Origin: Pempheris klunzingeri
Taxonomy: Eukaryota; Chordata; Actinopteri; Acropomatiformes; Pempheridae
Assembly: GCF_042242105.1 (NCBI RefSeq)
Contig: NC_092035.1
Span: 6,730,477-6,794,476, forward strand
DNA length: 64,000 nucleotides
Direction: 5' to 3'
Shown: positions 47,665 through 60,600 of the stretch, in pieces
Position numbering within the stretch: position 1 is the stretch's first letter
Layout of the letters: each line of letters opens with the position of its first letter
Notes under the pieces: generated by a model
What the model was told of the DNA's origin: nothing
The model's database searches: none
The model's input: the letters and a program-made list of their open reading frames with translations, nothing else
Translations under genes and position numbers: made by a program

Positions 47665-47670
47665 AATAAA
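47665..47670 (+). terminator. cd99: Polyadenylation signal of cd99
   Basis: AATAAA followed about 15 bases later by a T/GT-rich stretch (CTGTTGTACAGTTTGTCTG). It gives a 3' UTR of about 1.9 kb from the stop at 45815. Confidence 0.6.
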
Positions 47671-48631
47671 GCTCTGTTGTACAGTTTGTCTGTATTTACT
47701 CATTTTATCATCGCCTGCTTTATAATATCACATATTAGAAGCTAGAATGAAAAAATAATCTGAACTCCAGGTCACTTCAGAGCTAGTCTACCTTTCTACC
47801 ACATCTCACTTTCTTCATCACCAAATAAACTAGTGTAGCTTCTGACCAATGTAGTGATTTAAAGAGTGAATGTTTCCTACAAATGGAAGCGCAGGCCTGT
47901 AGTCTGCATAGTTTTCTAATCTCAAAAGCATGGGGATTGTGCCTAGATTTGATATTGACTGATGACCCTAAAGGAGGTCTCAGGTCTAAACTGTTTTCAG
48001 GCGGTAAAACCTTTACATCATGTGTTTCAGCCTGGAGCGGGAGATTACAACAGCTGCCCGTCATTTATGTTGAGCCCCACTGAGCGCATTGCTACCTGTT
48101 GTCCATCGCTGAGGCTCTGCCTGCTTATTTGTCTGCTTATCAGCATGTTTGTCTCCTTTAATGTGTAACAGGAAAGTGCCCACAGTCTGCAGGTGAAAAT
48201 GAGCCCGAACTGCCTCACTTCCATCCCGGTGATGTCTCAGCGCTCTTCTCTAAGGGGACTTTGAGGGGAAACCTGGATTTGAAGCGGTTCCATTAATGTT
48301 AAGGTCTGTGTGTGATGGAAGATGATTATTTACTGACGTGTAGAAAGTGAAAGTCAGCACTGCATTAGCAGGCCATGTGCAGAGGGACGGGAGGGCAGCT
48401 TGTGAAGGCTGAGCCTGTTGCACAACACTTAGCAAAGCCCACTTTCTACTAGTTGAATGACCAGTTGAACAAACAGGTGAGCGGACACCGCGGGCCTCTG
48501 CGCCATGCTTTACTCTGCACAGGAAAACAGAAGCGGATGTGACGGCGTCAGACACTAATTCATCCTCTCAGTGTTCCAGTATCGGCCCCCATGACTGACC
48601 CCTCCTGCAGCCTGTGTGAGAGGCCCTCTAC

Positions 48632-48638
48632 ATAAAAG
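48632..48638 (+). promoter_or_regulatory. gyg2: TATA box of the glycogenin gene
   Basis: ATAAAAG lies 70 bases before the short first coding exon, preceded by C/T-rich text. It predicts a start site near 48662. Confidence 0.55.
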
Positions 48639-48701
48639 CTCACACTCTCCTCCGTGCATCAGTAAAGTTCCTGGATTTGCAGAAGATTTAAGACATCAAG
48701 A

Positions 48702-51700
48702 ATGTGTGGTAGGTGGCTTCTTTGTATAAATGATCATAAGAGATCACATCGTCCAAGCTCATTTGTTGAGGTCTATTGAAAAGACAAATGTGCTTCAGTC
48801 TGCTAGTTGACCTTCTCTACACAGGCTAAGTAAGCTTAATAAATAAAAGGCTAACATCCCACAGTTTAAGCTCTGAACTGTGGGAGCAGAGTTATAATTC
48901 TCTCTGGCCTCCCCCTCTGTGTTGTTAAATGATATAGAACACAGTGTAGTGACCCCGTTTGACTCTCCACACTCAGTGTGCCAGTTGAAAGTTAACACAC
49001 ATGCAGCCCAGAGACGGCTGCAGACAAAAGGTTTACATGCCTCCTCATCTGACTGCAGGCCGGCAAAAGGAGCGTCTGCCACGCCTGTCGTAACCTCACT
49101 CTGCTTTTAAATGAATGTGCTCACCGAGTGAACACACCTTTATATGCAGAGTCTGGCATTGGCGTTAGTATTTAAGTCATTTTCCAAAGAGCAAACACAG
49201 GTAGTATATGTAGTTCTGCACACCTGGGTTCATGTGAACACACCACGTTTAGGACCAGAGTGATCTTTTCAAAGCTACTTTCATTTATTTCAAGAGTTTT
49301 CCTGTTGGAGTGAAGTCCAGTGCTCCTGCCCAGGTGGAACAGACAGAAATGAGCCCATTGTCAGCCTGAATCAGTCGATCTGTGTGCCTGGTGAACAGAC
49401 TGAGCCCAGCACTGGTGTTACGGCCGGCGCTGGAGCTGAACAGTCTATGCTTGTGTTTATGCTAATAAGTGGCTGTCTGCATCACGGTGCTTATCGTCTT
49501 GTGTGAGTGTCGGTCTGATACAATAAGCCAGCTGGTCAACATGATTCTGAATACGTTCAGAATTTAAGTTTTTAAATGGCGTTTTGTTAAACCACCCTCA
49601 CAGCGGCGTGTCATTGTTGATGACACCTCCCACACACACACTGCTGTCAACTCCTCAGTTTTGCTTTTAGAGGAGCCAAAATGACACGTGACCAAGATTC
49701 AGGTCAGCAAGATTTCTTTAAAACAAGAGGCTAATGTTATTTCAGTAATATTCAGCTTGGCTCCCCTTGTTCGTAGTTTCCTCAGTATCGCTGGTAAAAT
49801 GCCACTGACATGCTTCCGGGGGGGTTGGGGACTACTGCTGGTGCTTTCACGTTTACTTTTGAAGAGAAAAGTATCTGTGTACACAAGTGAATCATCATGA
49901 TCCACGACTACAACAGCTTCTCACTGTCCGTGTACTCTACAGTGTGCTGTGATGGTTTCTTTCATTTCCTGTAAAGCTGGTCTCATTTTTGTGCTAATTC
50001 ATTATTAAACCATTAAGAATATCTACATTCCAACTTAGTGTGTTCTCTGACCGCTCTCTAGCTGCTGAGGCCTTCGTCACTCTGGCCACCACAGACTCAT
50101 ACTGCACGGGAGCTACGGTGGTGGCTACAAGTTTAAAGCGTCACGGGACAACTCGCAGCATCGTTGTCATGGTTACACCAAATGTCTCAGAGCAGGCAAG
50201 GTGGGTGATAAATCCCTTTTCTTTTCCAACACGGGGGTGTGTGTATGAAGGTGTCTGCCTCTAAGTATCTCCATCTCCATATCTCACCAGGCTTGGCCTT
50301 CAGACTGTGTTTGACGAGGTCGTCATGGTGGACGTGATGGACAGTGAGGACCGGCTCCACCTGTCCTTACTGGGACGTCCTGAGCTCGGCATCACCTTCA
50401 CCAAGATCCACTGCTGGACTCTGACCCAGTACAGCAAATGTGTCTTCCTGGATGCTGACACACTTGTGAGTCCGCTGACAGGAACCCTGAATGTGTAGAA
50501 CACCTGTGTGAGTGTTCAGAGTGTTTCTCTCTCACAGCGTAGCTTTGAAAACCAAACACTTCTTGTTGCTTCACATTGAATGCGCTGGCTTTTATTATTA
50601 AAGAGTCATGGGAAATGCAATCTCCCATATCCCATATCATCGTGTTGTCTTTACAACAACACAGTGATATGTTGGACACTTTTGTTGGGGTTCCAGTTTT
50701 ACTGACCCGAGCAGGCTGTTTAATGCTTTTATGGAAAACCAGTTGTGCAGGTATCCCAGTCATGTGAAAAGCCCCTCACTAAAATAGACAAGTCCAGATA
50801 AGACCAAAGTGTAAATCATTGTCTGTCAGTCCCAGCCCACCTTCTGGCCCCATAGTGGGACAGCCAGCCATGCTGGGTCCTGTTGGTCAGACATGAGTGT
50901 CAGAGGACATGTTTGGAGCGTGTTCCTCCTGTGTTTAGTCAGTGTACACATGTTCTCATGTTAGGGTTAGGGGTTAGGGGTTAGGGGTTAGGGTTAGTTT
51001 GAAGAGTGAGCTTAGTAAACAGAGATGAACATGAGTCTCAAGGTCATATGTGCACTGACGTACATACATGTGCTTGTGCACAGAACATGTCAGGTGTTGT
51101 GGCTGTGAGCACAAGTTTAACAATCATGGTGAAAAACAGTGTCTTTATGTTACAGGTACCGTTCTTACAGCACCCACTGTCTCTGCCTTCAGGCTGGGGC
51201 ACATTGGTGTCCTGGTTCACATCTCCTCAGGTCTGTCCACTGCAGGACTCACGTGTTCATGTGTGCTGTATGTTGACACAGTTGTCTCGGTTGTCTCAGG
51301 TTCTTTGTAACGTGGACGAGCTGTTTGAGAGAGACGAGCTGTCAGCAGCTCCTGATCCCGGCTGGCCCGACTGCTTCAACTCTGGTGTGTTTGTCTTCAG
51401 GCCGTCCCTCCACACCCACAGCAGCCTCGTGGATCACGCCCTGCAGCACGGCAGCTTCGACGGTAACACACGACTACATGAATGCATGACTTGTGACCTA
51501 CGAGCTTCAGTCAGTGTAGCTCAGATATGAAGTGGAGCCCCTGCTGCTCCTGATTGGACGAGCACACCTCTCGCCAGTCTCTCATTGGTCTGTCTGATCT
51601 GGAATGTTGTTCTTATGAATATGTTTGAATTTAAACCTGCACCAATTGATATTTTTATTTTAACAAATGAATCCAATGACAAATATGCCACGTCATCAGT

Positions 51701-54700
51701 TATTTCTGTCCCTGGTAAGGAGAGCATACAGAGAGCAGTGAATTGCCCCTTGAAGAATAGAATGGGGCTTATTTCTCCTTGTTTTACTCCTGAGTATCAT
51801 CATATCCTGTGGTTGCGGACAGGAGGGGACCAGGGCCTGTTGAACTCTTTCTTCAGCAGCTGGCCAGTGGAGGACATCAGTAAACACCTGCCGTTTGTGT
51901 ACAACCTGAGTGCCAGCTCCGTCTACAGCTACCTGCCTGCCTTCCAGCGGTGAGTGTGTCCGCGCTGCCTGTGGTGTGTCCCATCACACTCTCGTCTCTC
52001 CTCACACACTTCTGGATCTGTGTATTAGAAATAACCACACGTATCAGGCTGATACACATTTTTACTGCAGAATGTAAGAATTTCTCTGTTTTTGTTTCAT
52101 TAAAAGAGCATTTTTGTCATAGTCCTTCAGCAGTAAAAACTCATTTCCATCCATCCAGGGCATATCTATAAAGAAAACACACACGTAGTAGTACATAGAG
52201 TCAAACTCGTGCTTTAGTCAGCTCATTTACTTCAATGATGTCTTAGTTCTTACAATGTGTCTATTATAGCTCAGCAAAAAGGGTTTGAGGAGTCACAGAT
52301 TTTCCATGTTGGTGCAGTTGTCTTTGTATCTTGAAAGTTACTCCCTGAAAATGAATTTGTCCCAGATACAGATGTGGGGGGGTCAGGAGGCCATTTGGGT
52401 TAGTTTGATATTCCCACAGAGCCTCCAGTCTCTCTCCTGTTTTCTCTCAACCCACCACGTGAATGGGGCACATTCATTAAGCTCCACGTTGAAATTTTCC
52501 AGTTACTTGAGTGGGTCTTCGCCGCATTTTATACTGCCTAAGATGAAAATGTGTTTATCTGCATTCACTTCTTCATTGACCCTGTGTGTAATCATACTAC
52601 GTCTAAACTTTGCTTCACGTTCTGTCTGAGCACATCCCAAGACAGATGCCTCTTTGAAATATTTCAGTGGAAACTTGGAATTATTTGGGAGCGCAGCAGA
52701 AAACAAAAGCACAACAAAATGCCAACATGCCGGGACATGAAACAGGGCGAGGGCCTGTGAGGGCTGAGGAGCCCTGTCCACCAGGTGGCTCTCAGTGCCA
52801 TCCTCTCCCCTTTCACCTGTTGCACAAACATGCTGGAGTTCTCGTTTTGTTCCGGCAGGTTTGGCCACAATGCAAAGATCGTCCATTTTGTGGGAGCAGT
52901 GAAGCCGTGGAGCTCCAGCAGGCAGAGGGACGACAGCCGCCCACATGGCCTGGATCACTTTGTGTCTCTGTGGTGGAAAGAACACCTCAGCTCCACAACA
53001 TCCTCTGTGCAGGCAGGTCACCACCAGGAGAAACCTCAACAGGTACAAATCTCTGATTGGCTGCCATGCAGGAGAGTAATATTTAAAAGAGTTGGTTCAG
53101 AGCTGAGACTCTATTGGAGTAGACCGTTCTCACTCCCAGGGCATCAGACACCCCCCATGTCACCCTGCTGATACCGACACAGCAGACATCGTTACTGACT
53201 GTAAGAGACGCTGATGGGTGCCTTGTGTGTCATATCAGTTGCCAAAGGGGGTGAAAATACTGCAGTGAACATGCGACACCACTCAGGGAATGAAAGGTTA
53301 GCCCTCTGATTTTTGGTCTGTTCATTCTCTGCACTTTATTCTTTTTTTCTTTCATCTACAAGCTCGATGTGACATGAGGAGATTGGCAGACACGAATGAA
53401 CTAAAGCTATGGTGCAACAATGACTAGTATTGCTGCTAATTGTGAATGTTTTCTGATAGTTTACACTGATCTGAAGACAATCTTTATATTTCATATAGCG
53501 CCAATTCACAACAGCGTTATCTCAAGACTCTTTCCATAAAGAGCAGGTCTAGACCAAACTCTTTACTAAGAGAGAGACCCAACGATTCAGGAATTCAACA
53601 TTAAGGATTCAAGAATCCCCACATGAGCAGCATCAGATATTATATGAGGACACAGTAGCAGGAAGAACTCCCCTTTAACATGAAAAACAGGAAGAAACCC
53701 AGAGCAGAACCAGGCTCAGGGGGGGTCTGGTCTGTCAGGGTCCGTGTCACTAAACACATTAACTCCATTCCTTGTAAGCCAGCATACACAAGTCCTGGAA
53801 GAGGCCCACCTGAATGGAAGGATGGACCCACAATCTCACCGCCCACCATCTGTTATTATTTGATTAATGTTCCATACAAACTGAAACAAGCTCCATAACA
53901 ACGAGTAAAAGTGTTTGGAGAGGTGTTGACTGAACTGTCTGATGCTGTGGAGGCTGCGGTGTGTGCTGCTGTTCTATCTGTCTGTCTGTCAGTATGTCAC
54001 CGCTGTAATGCACAGTTTAAGTTTGCTTGAAGACAACTGTGTCTTATAATAGTTCTAATTCTGAATGCAGTGTCACTCAGTGCACTGTTGCTGTGCAGGA
54101 AGTCCACCGCGCGCCATGTTTGGCAGATGCTCTGCAGATTTTCACTCCAAACACTCGAGCAGCACATTTCACTGCTGACTTCCCCTCTTTAGCTGAAGGT
54201 TTGTTAATCAGTCACATAAGCTGCTGCAGAGTTTGGCTGGAACATAAACATGCAGACTGGCAGCCAAGCGCGACACATGGCCGCCCAGCCCTGGTATTGG
54301 TTGTCGTCCCAACACTCAACATCCTCTCTTGTTATGCAGATCCAACAACGAGAAGCCAAGATGCCATTTAGAGAAACCTTGGACAGCTCCAATTCACTGC
54401 TCGCACATTTTTCACCCCCCCCTGAGAGGCTTCATTCAGACGAACCACAGACGGTGAGCTGAGACACCAAAACATTGATCTGTTCACCTTTATCTCGTGG
54501 TGTTCTGGCCACGGTACCTTTATGTGTGAGTGTGTGTCTCCTCCAGTAACACTGAAAACTCTTAGTGTCTTACTGTAGAATAGTTCAGTAGGATCACTCG
54601 CCATCAAATCCACAGTCTGATGACAAGAAAGATTTCAGATTCATCTCTGTGCATCCAGGTGACACGTTAGCCTTGCTTAGCACAAAGACTGGAAGCGAAA

Positions 54701-56732
54701 CAACTCCTTAAGAACACAGAGTTCATTTAAAGTCACACATATTCTGTGAAGCAAAGTACGTTGCCATTAGAAATATTTGCTAATCAATCCATTAATTAGC
54801 TTAATAAATGACCTTATTTGCATAGCAGCTTGTGTTTGTAATATATCATGGTGATTATTATAGCGGGTTATTAGGCAGCTCAAGTGCCTCTCGTTAGTTC
54901 CAGTAGATGAGACTGTTAATTTATGAGTATTTCTGCTTGACTGCATTTGACTCCACTGGAAAAAAAGAACACAGGGACACAGAGCCCATTATCTGCCACA
55001 GGCCTCAGAGCCCCTCACTGCATCTCTGTCATTTGTTTAATTCATTTCAACTTGATGCATTGTGTTTATACAAGCTTGTAAGATTAGCTCAAACAGACAC
55101 AGGCCCTCCAGTGTGACAGCACCATGAACATACATCAGCCAGTCCTGTCTAAACTTCTGCTACTGTGTGATCTGTCACATGCCTATGGCGTCTGTAGTGT
55201 TCCCACACAGATCACACACCAGTGGAGGACAAGTCGAGCACATGTGAGAGGACTGAGGTCCAGGACCCCGCTGGTGGAGCAGAGGGCTTGGAGGGCAGCG
55301 ACGTCGGCGCGGCGCCTGGATCACATCCTGTTCGTACAGCTCTCCTCTGTAACACCCTCACTCCCATATCAGTCAGAGTGGACGAGCCTCTCATGACCAT
55401 GTGACAGCATGTGATAGTGTCTCCAGAATTCAACTCACTCACTACTCACACTGATATCTTGAAATTCATTTGTGCATTTTGGAGTTTCAAAGGAGGAGGA
55501 GTTATTAATTATTTCATTATTCATTATTATAGGGTTCTGTAAAAGGCCGGCTCATTTCAGACAGACAAAGTCAGAGTTGGAGCTATTCAATGCTAGGATA
55601 GACGCTTGTGTTAGAAAATATATATAATATATAATATAATAAAAAGTCAAATCAAAAGATTCCCATCTCCTCTAAGTCAGCATGTAGAAGTGTCCTTGGA
55701 ACCTCCATCTGCTCCTGAAGCAGCTTCAGTGTGTGAATGTGTGTGAAAGAACAGTCTCCTCCAGCTCAGATTCCTCCTGAATGAATGATGTGTGAATGAG
55801 GACGTGATGTAAAAGTGCTTTGAGTGGTCGAAGTGACTAGAAAGGTGCATGGACAGACTGTGTTACCTAAAACCACAGTATAGAAGTTAAGAACAATTCC
55901 CAAGATCCACTTCAGTATAACAGGAGATTAGAAAAGTGATGAGAGTCTGCAGCTCAGACTGATTCACTTTGGGTTCTGGGACACTTCTGAACATCAGCTA
56001 TTGTTTTGGTCCTAACTGCAACCACAAAGTGTTTTGATTGACGCCTCAGCCTGGCTTGTTCCCATGACAACAGAAGTCCAGGCCAGTGGGGGAGGAAATG
56101 CTGCGATCAAGTCAAACTTGAAATTGAATATATAATGATGCTTTGTAGAGCAGGTCTGCTGTTATACATCTAAGAACTGTTATTAATCATGATGCTATCC
56201 AAAGCTGTTCTTGTCAACACCTTTCTGCATATCTACGACCCTCTTATCTGTTAATAGTCATTAAGGATTTATTTCCATTCAAAAAAGCATCCGTTTGAAA
56301 TGATAGAGCCTTTGGAAAAGGCGCCTTATCAGACAGTGCTTTCTTTCAGGCTCATTGCAGCTCTTTTGAAAGTGAGCACTGAGCTGAGAGATGATGTTGG
56401 AATGAAATGCTAATAGTTAGTTAAAACTGTACATAACACAGAAGAATGTATCAGGAAAAATAAGACAGAAGTTTGATATTCACAACTACACATTCTGACA
56501 GCATGAAACTAGAGCCTAAAGTTCTGCCTGCATACACAATGGGATGTGTCTTGTGATGAATTCCCTTTGAAGGCTGATTTGTTATTCTCCCACTTCATCA
56601 TGGCAGAGGGCTGCAGACGCAGAGACTCAGCGGCTGGAGCACCGCAGGCTGTGGGAGGCCGGGCAGGCTGACTACCTGGGCAGAGACGCCTTCCACAACA
56701 TCCAGAGGATGCTGGACCGCTTCCTGGACTAA
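48702..56732 (+). CDS. gyg2: Glycogenin (gyg2-like)
   Basis: Coding exons: 48702-48708, 50062-50200, 50291-50465, 51300-51462, 51823-51949, 52859-53042, 54340-54453 and 56607-56732. Total 1035 nt, 344 residues; phases agree throughout. Glycogenin is the self-glucosylating GT8 transferase that primes glycogen synthesis. Visible features: [17 protein letters not shown] at the N-terminus, the metal/UDP-glucose DAD motif at 103-105 (CVFLDADTL), [18 protein letters not shown], and [11 protein letters not shown] at 162-172. The acceptor tyrosine region is [15 protein letters not shown], with Tyr196 at the GYG1 Tyr195 position, then [10 protein letters not shown]. The C-terminal glycogen-synthase-binding segment is [20 protein letters not shown]. 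The first exon carries only ATG TGT G. This fits the two-codon-plus-one pattern I expect for glycogenins, but an alternative start exon at 49681-49702 (MTRDQDS, donor GTCAGC) is possible. Paralogue choice rests on synteny. Confidence 0.9.
50961..50997 (+). repeat. Interstitial telomere-like repeat
   Basis: A short run of TTAGGG and TTAGGGG units (six in total) inside the third glycogenin intron. Confidence 0.9.
53488..53735 (+). repeat. Interspersed fish repeat, copy 2 of 2
   Basis: Plus-strand counterpart of 4149-4331, longer at the 3' end (AACAGGAAGAAACCCAGAGC). It lies in the intron after the sixth glycogenin coding exon. Confidence 0.7.
54770..54900. promoter_or_regulatory. Candidate AT-rich regulatory segment in the last glycogenin intron
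   Basis: It has clustered homeodomain-type ATTAATTAG and an octamer-like ATTTGCAT within unique sequence. This is suggestive of a conserved enhancer only. There is no alignment to support it. Confidence 0.2.
55211..55333 (+). other. gyg2: Possible cassette exon of the glycogenin gene
   Basis: A good acceptor (TGTTCCCACACAG) and a usable donor (GTACAG) bound 123 nt that stay open in phase 0 with the flanking exons. The in-frame product is Arg-rich ([20 protein letters not shown]) and unlike known glycogenin linkers. Another frame looks more linker-like but does not fit the phase. The main transcript does not need this exon. Confidence 0.25.
55675..55850 (+). repeat. SINE-like interspersed repeat
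   Basis: Same family as 39832-40025. It keeps CTGAAGCAGCTTCAGTGTGT and GTAAAAGTGCTTTGAGTGGT, and lacks the B-box end. Confidence 0.75.
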
Positions 56733-56949
56733 CAGATCCCAGTGGGAGAAGCTCTGTAACCCAGACTGACCGGTGTCCTTCAGTTCTTCACCATTTCCTC
56801 CTGAACCCATTAGTAATAGTCTGACTTTTTGTATCCTTTAAGTCCCCATTGTCGAGAAGTGCTGACACCCAGCGGTGGTGTGAAGACTGAGGCTGAAACC
56901 AACATGTAGACGGAGCCACTTTTCACTGGAATCATTTTATGTATCTACA

Positions 56950-56955
56950 AATAAA
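56950..56955 (+). terminator. gyg2: Polyadenylation signal of the glycogenin gene
   Basis: AATAAA, 218 bases after the stop codon at 56732. Confidence 0.7.
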
Positions 56956-59032
56956 AATCTATGCGATCACATCATTTAAAAGTGAATTCTACACACAGGG
57001 GCTTTGACGCTGTCACCAAACTCGACTTTGAACTGTGACAAAATGAGTGTACCTCACTGATGTCTTGGTTCACGACAGTAAAAGTGCTTTAACGCAGCTG
57101 TGTTGTTTTTCTCAAGTGGGATCAGTGGGAACTGACTAGTCACTGTGCCATTAAAGGTGAACCACAGCTACCCTCTGACAAGGCTGATGTCACTCTTCAT
57201 TTTCTTGATTACAAATCACATGAAAAGACCCAAACCAACAGGGCTCAGTGCGTCTCCCCATATATACTAAAGTAGTGGATATCCAGACATTGTTGGCACC
57301 AAAACCTGCACACACCCCGGCTAGTTACATAATAAGGTATACAATATAAAATCCAATTTTGCATTTTGTGTTACAGAACCTGGATGATTTCGTGTTTGAC
57401 CCTCTCACAGTGGCTCAGAGGTCAGCAGGTCGACTCAGCTCCACATGTCACAGTGTTGTTGGGCACGAGTCCTGTTCTATGACTGTGTGTGAAGGGTTAG
57501 AGTTCTCCTGATGGCAGACTGGCAGTCAGTGGTGAAAGTCAATGTCTGGACATCTACAGTCCATTTCCATATGACAATCTGTAAAGTTGGAATGAGACAA
57601 CACGGCCCTATAGCAGCTTTTAAGATGTTGCCACAAACACTGATCATTTTCTGATTTTTGCTTCAGAATAGGAAATGGATACACTGATGGTACACAGTTT
57701 GTTAAAGCATGCTGTTCATATTTGGAGGTTCTCTATCTGTCACTGAAACATCACTACAGCAGTAACAGCTGGTGTCTCTGTAAAGACACAGAGGAGTCAT
57801 GGAGACCTGAGCACACCATGAAGACCCTCTCCCTCTGTGTGTGTCGTGCTTCCAGCTGCTCTGTGCTCTGGCTTGGTCACCATGCGTGTCAGTGTATGTT
57901 GGTGTGTGTTGGTTCATGGTGGTTAATGCTGGTTCATGTGCATGAGGGAGTTGTTCAGTGAGTGAACCTGTTCTCAGTGAAACCGGCTGAAAAATGAGTC
58001 AGAGCTGCTGCTCATCAACACTCTGAGCTAACACAGCAGCACAAAAGCTGCCATGCCGAGAACGGAATAGAGAAGCTTTGATGTACTCCAGGTGCACAGA
58101 CCTCACTTCTTTACATCTGTCTCCATGCCAGAATGTCTCACCATCCAATTTTGCTAAACAAGAACTGATATGTGACGGTATTTGCTGAGGAAGGTTCCTG
58201 GTAATAAAGTAGAGACCGTGCTCAGTTGGGTCATTTTCACATAATGAATCTCAATTGTTTATTTTATGTTGCATGTTGACCACCAAGCATGTGGTTCTCT
58301 CTCTTCCTCTGCTTTATTCTTCTTTTTCAACAGCTGGGGAAAAGAATCTTTGATGGAAGCCTGAATACCAGCGTCCTCTTGTTATTTGAGCGGACACAGA
58401 GAATGAAAGCCCAAACACTGCATTTCTGCTTGAGAGTTGTGTGTTCATTTATCCACCAGGGGGCACTGTGGCTCTTCTACTCTTGCTCTCCATCATGGCA
58501 GCAAATCAGAGGAGCAGGAACACAGATGAATGGATGTCTGACTGCAGTCAACAGTATGCTGTGTGATCCTGGTCCACTGGGCACATGGTGCATGTAATTT
58601 TCATAGGCATTCCTCCCATAATGTTGTGACACAGCGATGGAGGATGATGTGCTGAATACAAAGCAAATGGCAGGAGGTGGGCTTGGGCCAGGGCCGTGCT
58701 GTGCAGTCAGTGAAAAGGCCTTATGATGATTGCTTTGAGAGGCAACCTGGCACATTGCTGCTCTCGGCAGAGCAGCTCCCGCTTGACTCTGATTCATCAA
58801 GATTAAAGAGCAAACATGGATCTGGGATAAGTTGCTGGTTTCCCTTGACCGCCTCCTTCATTAAGCTCTGAAAAGGCAAAAAGAATCCAAGATCAGCCCA
58901 TGCTCACACTTTCATGTAATAATGCTGTTAGACACACGTCTAGCCCAGGTTAGCTAACAGCCAGGAGCAGTGATGTCTTTCTTTGGGGTTCTGTGGGCTG
59001 TAGATGGCCAAAAGTCTGTACGTTTTATTCTA

Positions 59033-59139
59033 GCCTGCTCCAACACACCTGATTCAAGTGAATGGGTCCTTATCAGGCTTCTGCAGAACTTGATGACAAG
59101 CTGATCATTTGGATCAAGTGTGTTGGAGCAGGGAAACAT
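59033..59139. mobile_element. Short palindromic element (foldback MITE-like), copy 2
   Basis: The ends are GCTCCAACACACCTGATTCA and GATCAAGTGTGTTGGAGCAG, inverted with respect to each other. Related to 36401-36510. Confidence 0.7.
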
Positions 59140-59992
59140 GTAAAGCATGCAGGTCAGTGGGCTCAGCACGGGGAAACACTGTTCTAGGAAATAAACACGA
59201 CATCCGACTGTTGAGCTCTCCTCTCAGGTTGAATGTCTATAAATCCGTGAAATCAGCTCCTGTAATGATTAGCTGGCAGACTGGAGTCTAATCCTGCATT
59301 CATGTTGTGTGTGATTTCGTATAAATATGACCTGTCAACCCGGAGCAGTCGTTTGTGTCAGCGTCCTAGTGGTAATAACAAGCAGGGGGTGACAAAGTGT
59401 GTCAACACGTGCTACTGATCACATCAATTAACCAGTGTGGCAGTCCAAGATAATCAAAGGCAAAATTACAAGTTACATACGTATAATCACAGTAATAGTA
59501 TTTAAACCAGTCTGCTGCAGTTCACTTATGGTTCCACTGATAAAATGGTCACCTCCTGGCTCTCATGGCTCTGTGGGCCCCATGTGGGACGAAGCAGGGG
59601 CAAACAGAATGACGCCCAATTTCACATCACCCACTGGGCCAGTAATTAGTGGCCTATTGGAAGCTTATTTAATCAAGAACAGATTAGTCACATGTAAAAC
59701 ATAAGCCAAATAGAAGGGCACTCCGCCAAGGCCAACAGCCAGCAGTCTCCTATGACATGCAGATCTAGAGAGAACTCCCACACTCTCCTTTTTCTGAGAG
59801 CGAGAGAACGCTCATCAGGTAACAGGTGACAGAGAGCCAGCGCCTCGTCAGGTGTGTGACTATGAGCTGTAAGCCAAGCAGTCCCACAGTCTGTGTGCGT
59901 TCTACCAGTTAGATGAACTCTTCAATGCCACAATGACAAACAACACTTAGAATAGTTTCATTTTCATTTCAAAAGGCAACATGGACACTTGA

Positions 59993-60138
59993 AACGAGAC
60001 AAGACGATCTGGCACAGGACACAGGGAGACGCAGACTATTTATACATGAGGTAATAGGGAACAGGTGGAAACAATCAGGGCGGGGCAGACAATCACAACG
60101 GTGGGAAACACACAAGGGCAGGAAGTCAAACAGCCGGC
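59993..60138 (-). mobile_element. LTR-like fragment, second copy
   Basis: Closely matches the middle of 42283-42640 in the same orientation. It abuts the Tc1 remnant that follows, so one probably inserted next to or into the other. Confidence 0.6.
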
Positions 60139-60144
60139 CTTCGC

Positions 60145-60600
60145 AGGATCAACACACAATGTCCTTTCCATTTGTGTCTGACTTGAAATTTGAAGGTGCC
60201 AAGTTCATCTGGTCAATGTCCAGCCATCATACCGCTCAGGAAGGAGACGGGTTCTGTGTCCCAGACATGGACGTTTTTTGGTATGAAATGTGTGCATCGA
60301 CCCCAGAACAAAAGCAAAAGACCCTGTGAAGGTGCTGGCTGAAGCTGGTAACAGAGTGTCATTATCCACAGTGAAACGAGTCCTGTACCGACATGGCGAG
60401 GAAGAAGCCATTACTCCAGAAGCAACATAAAAAAGCCAGATTACAGTTTGCAAATGCACACAGGGACAAAGACCTTACTTTTTGGAGACATATCCTGTGG
60501 TCTGATGGAACTTAAATGGAACTGTTTGGCCATAATGATCAGCGTTACACTTGGAGGAAAAGGGGGAAGCTTGGAAGCCCGGCCCCAGGTGTTATTTGAG
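60145..60600 (+). pseudogene. Tc1/mariner transposase remnant
   Basis: Plus-strand transposase text with stops and frameshifts, for example LSTVKRVLYRHG (helix-turn-helix end) and, further on, YTWRKRG / GEAWKPGPR. Inactive. A different copy from the one at 45014-45640. Confidence 0.8.

Noticed and set aside
52503..53171. 181-codon minus-strand frame and overlapping plus-strand frames
   Set aside because: Shadows of the glycogenin exon at 52859-53042, whose phase is fixed by its neighbours and by [10 protein letters not shown].
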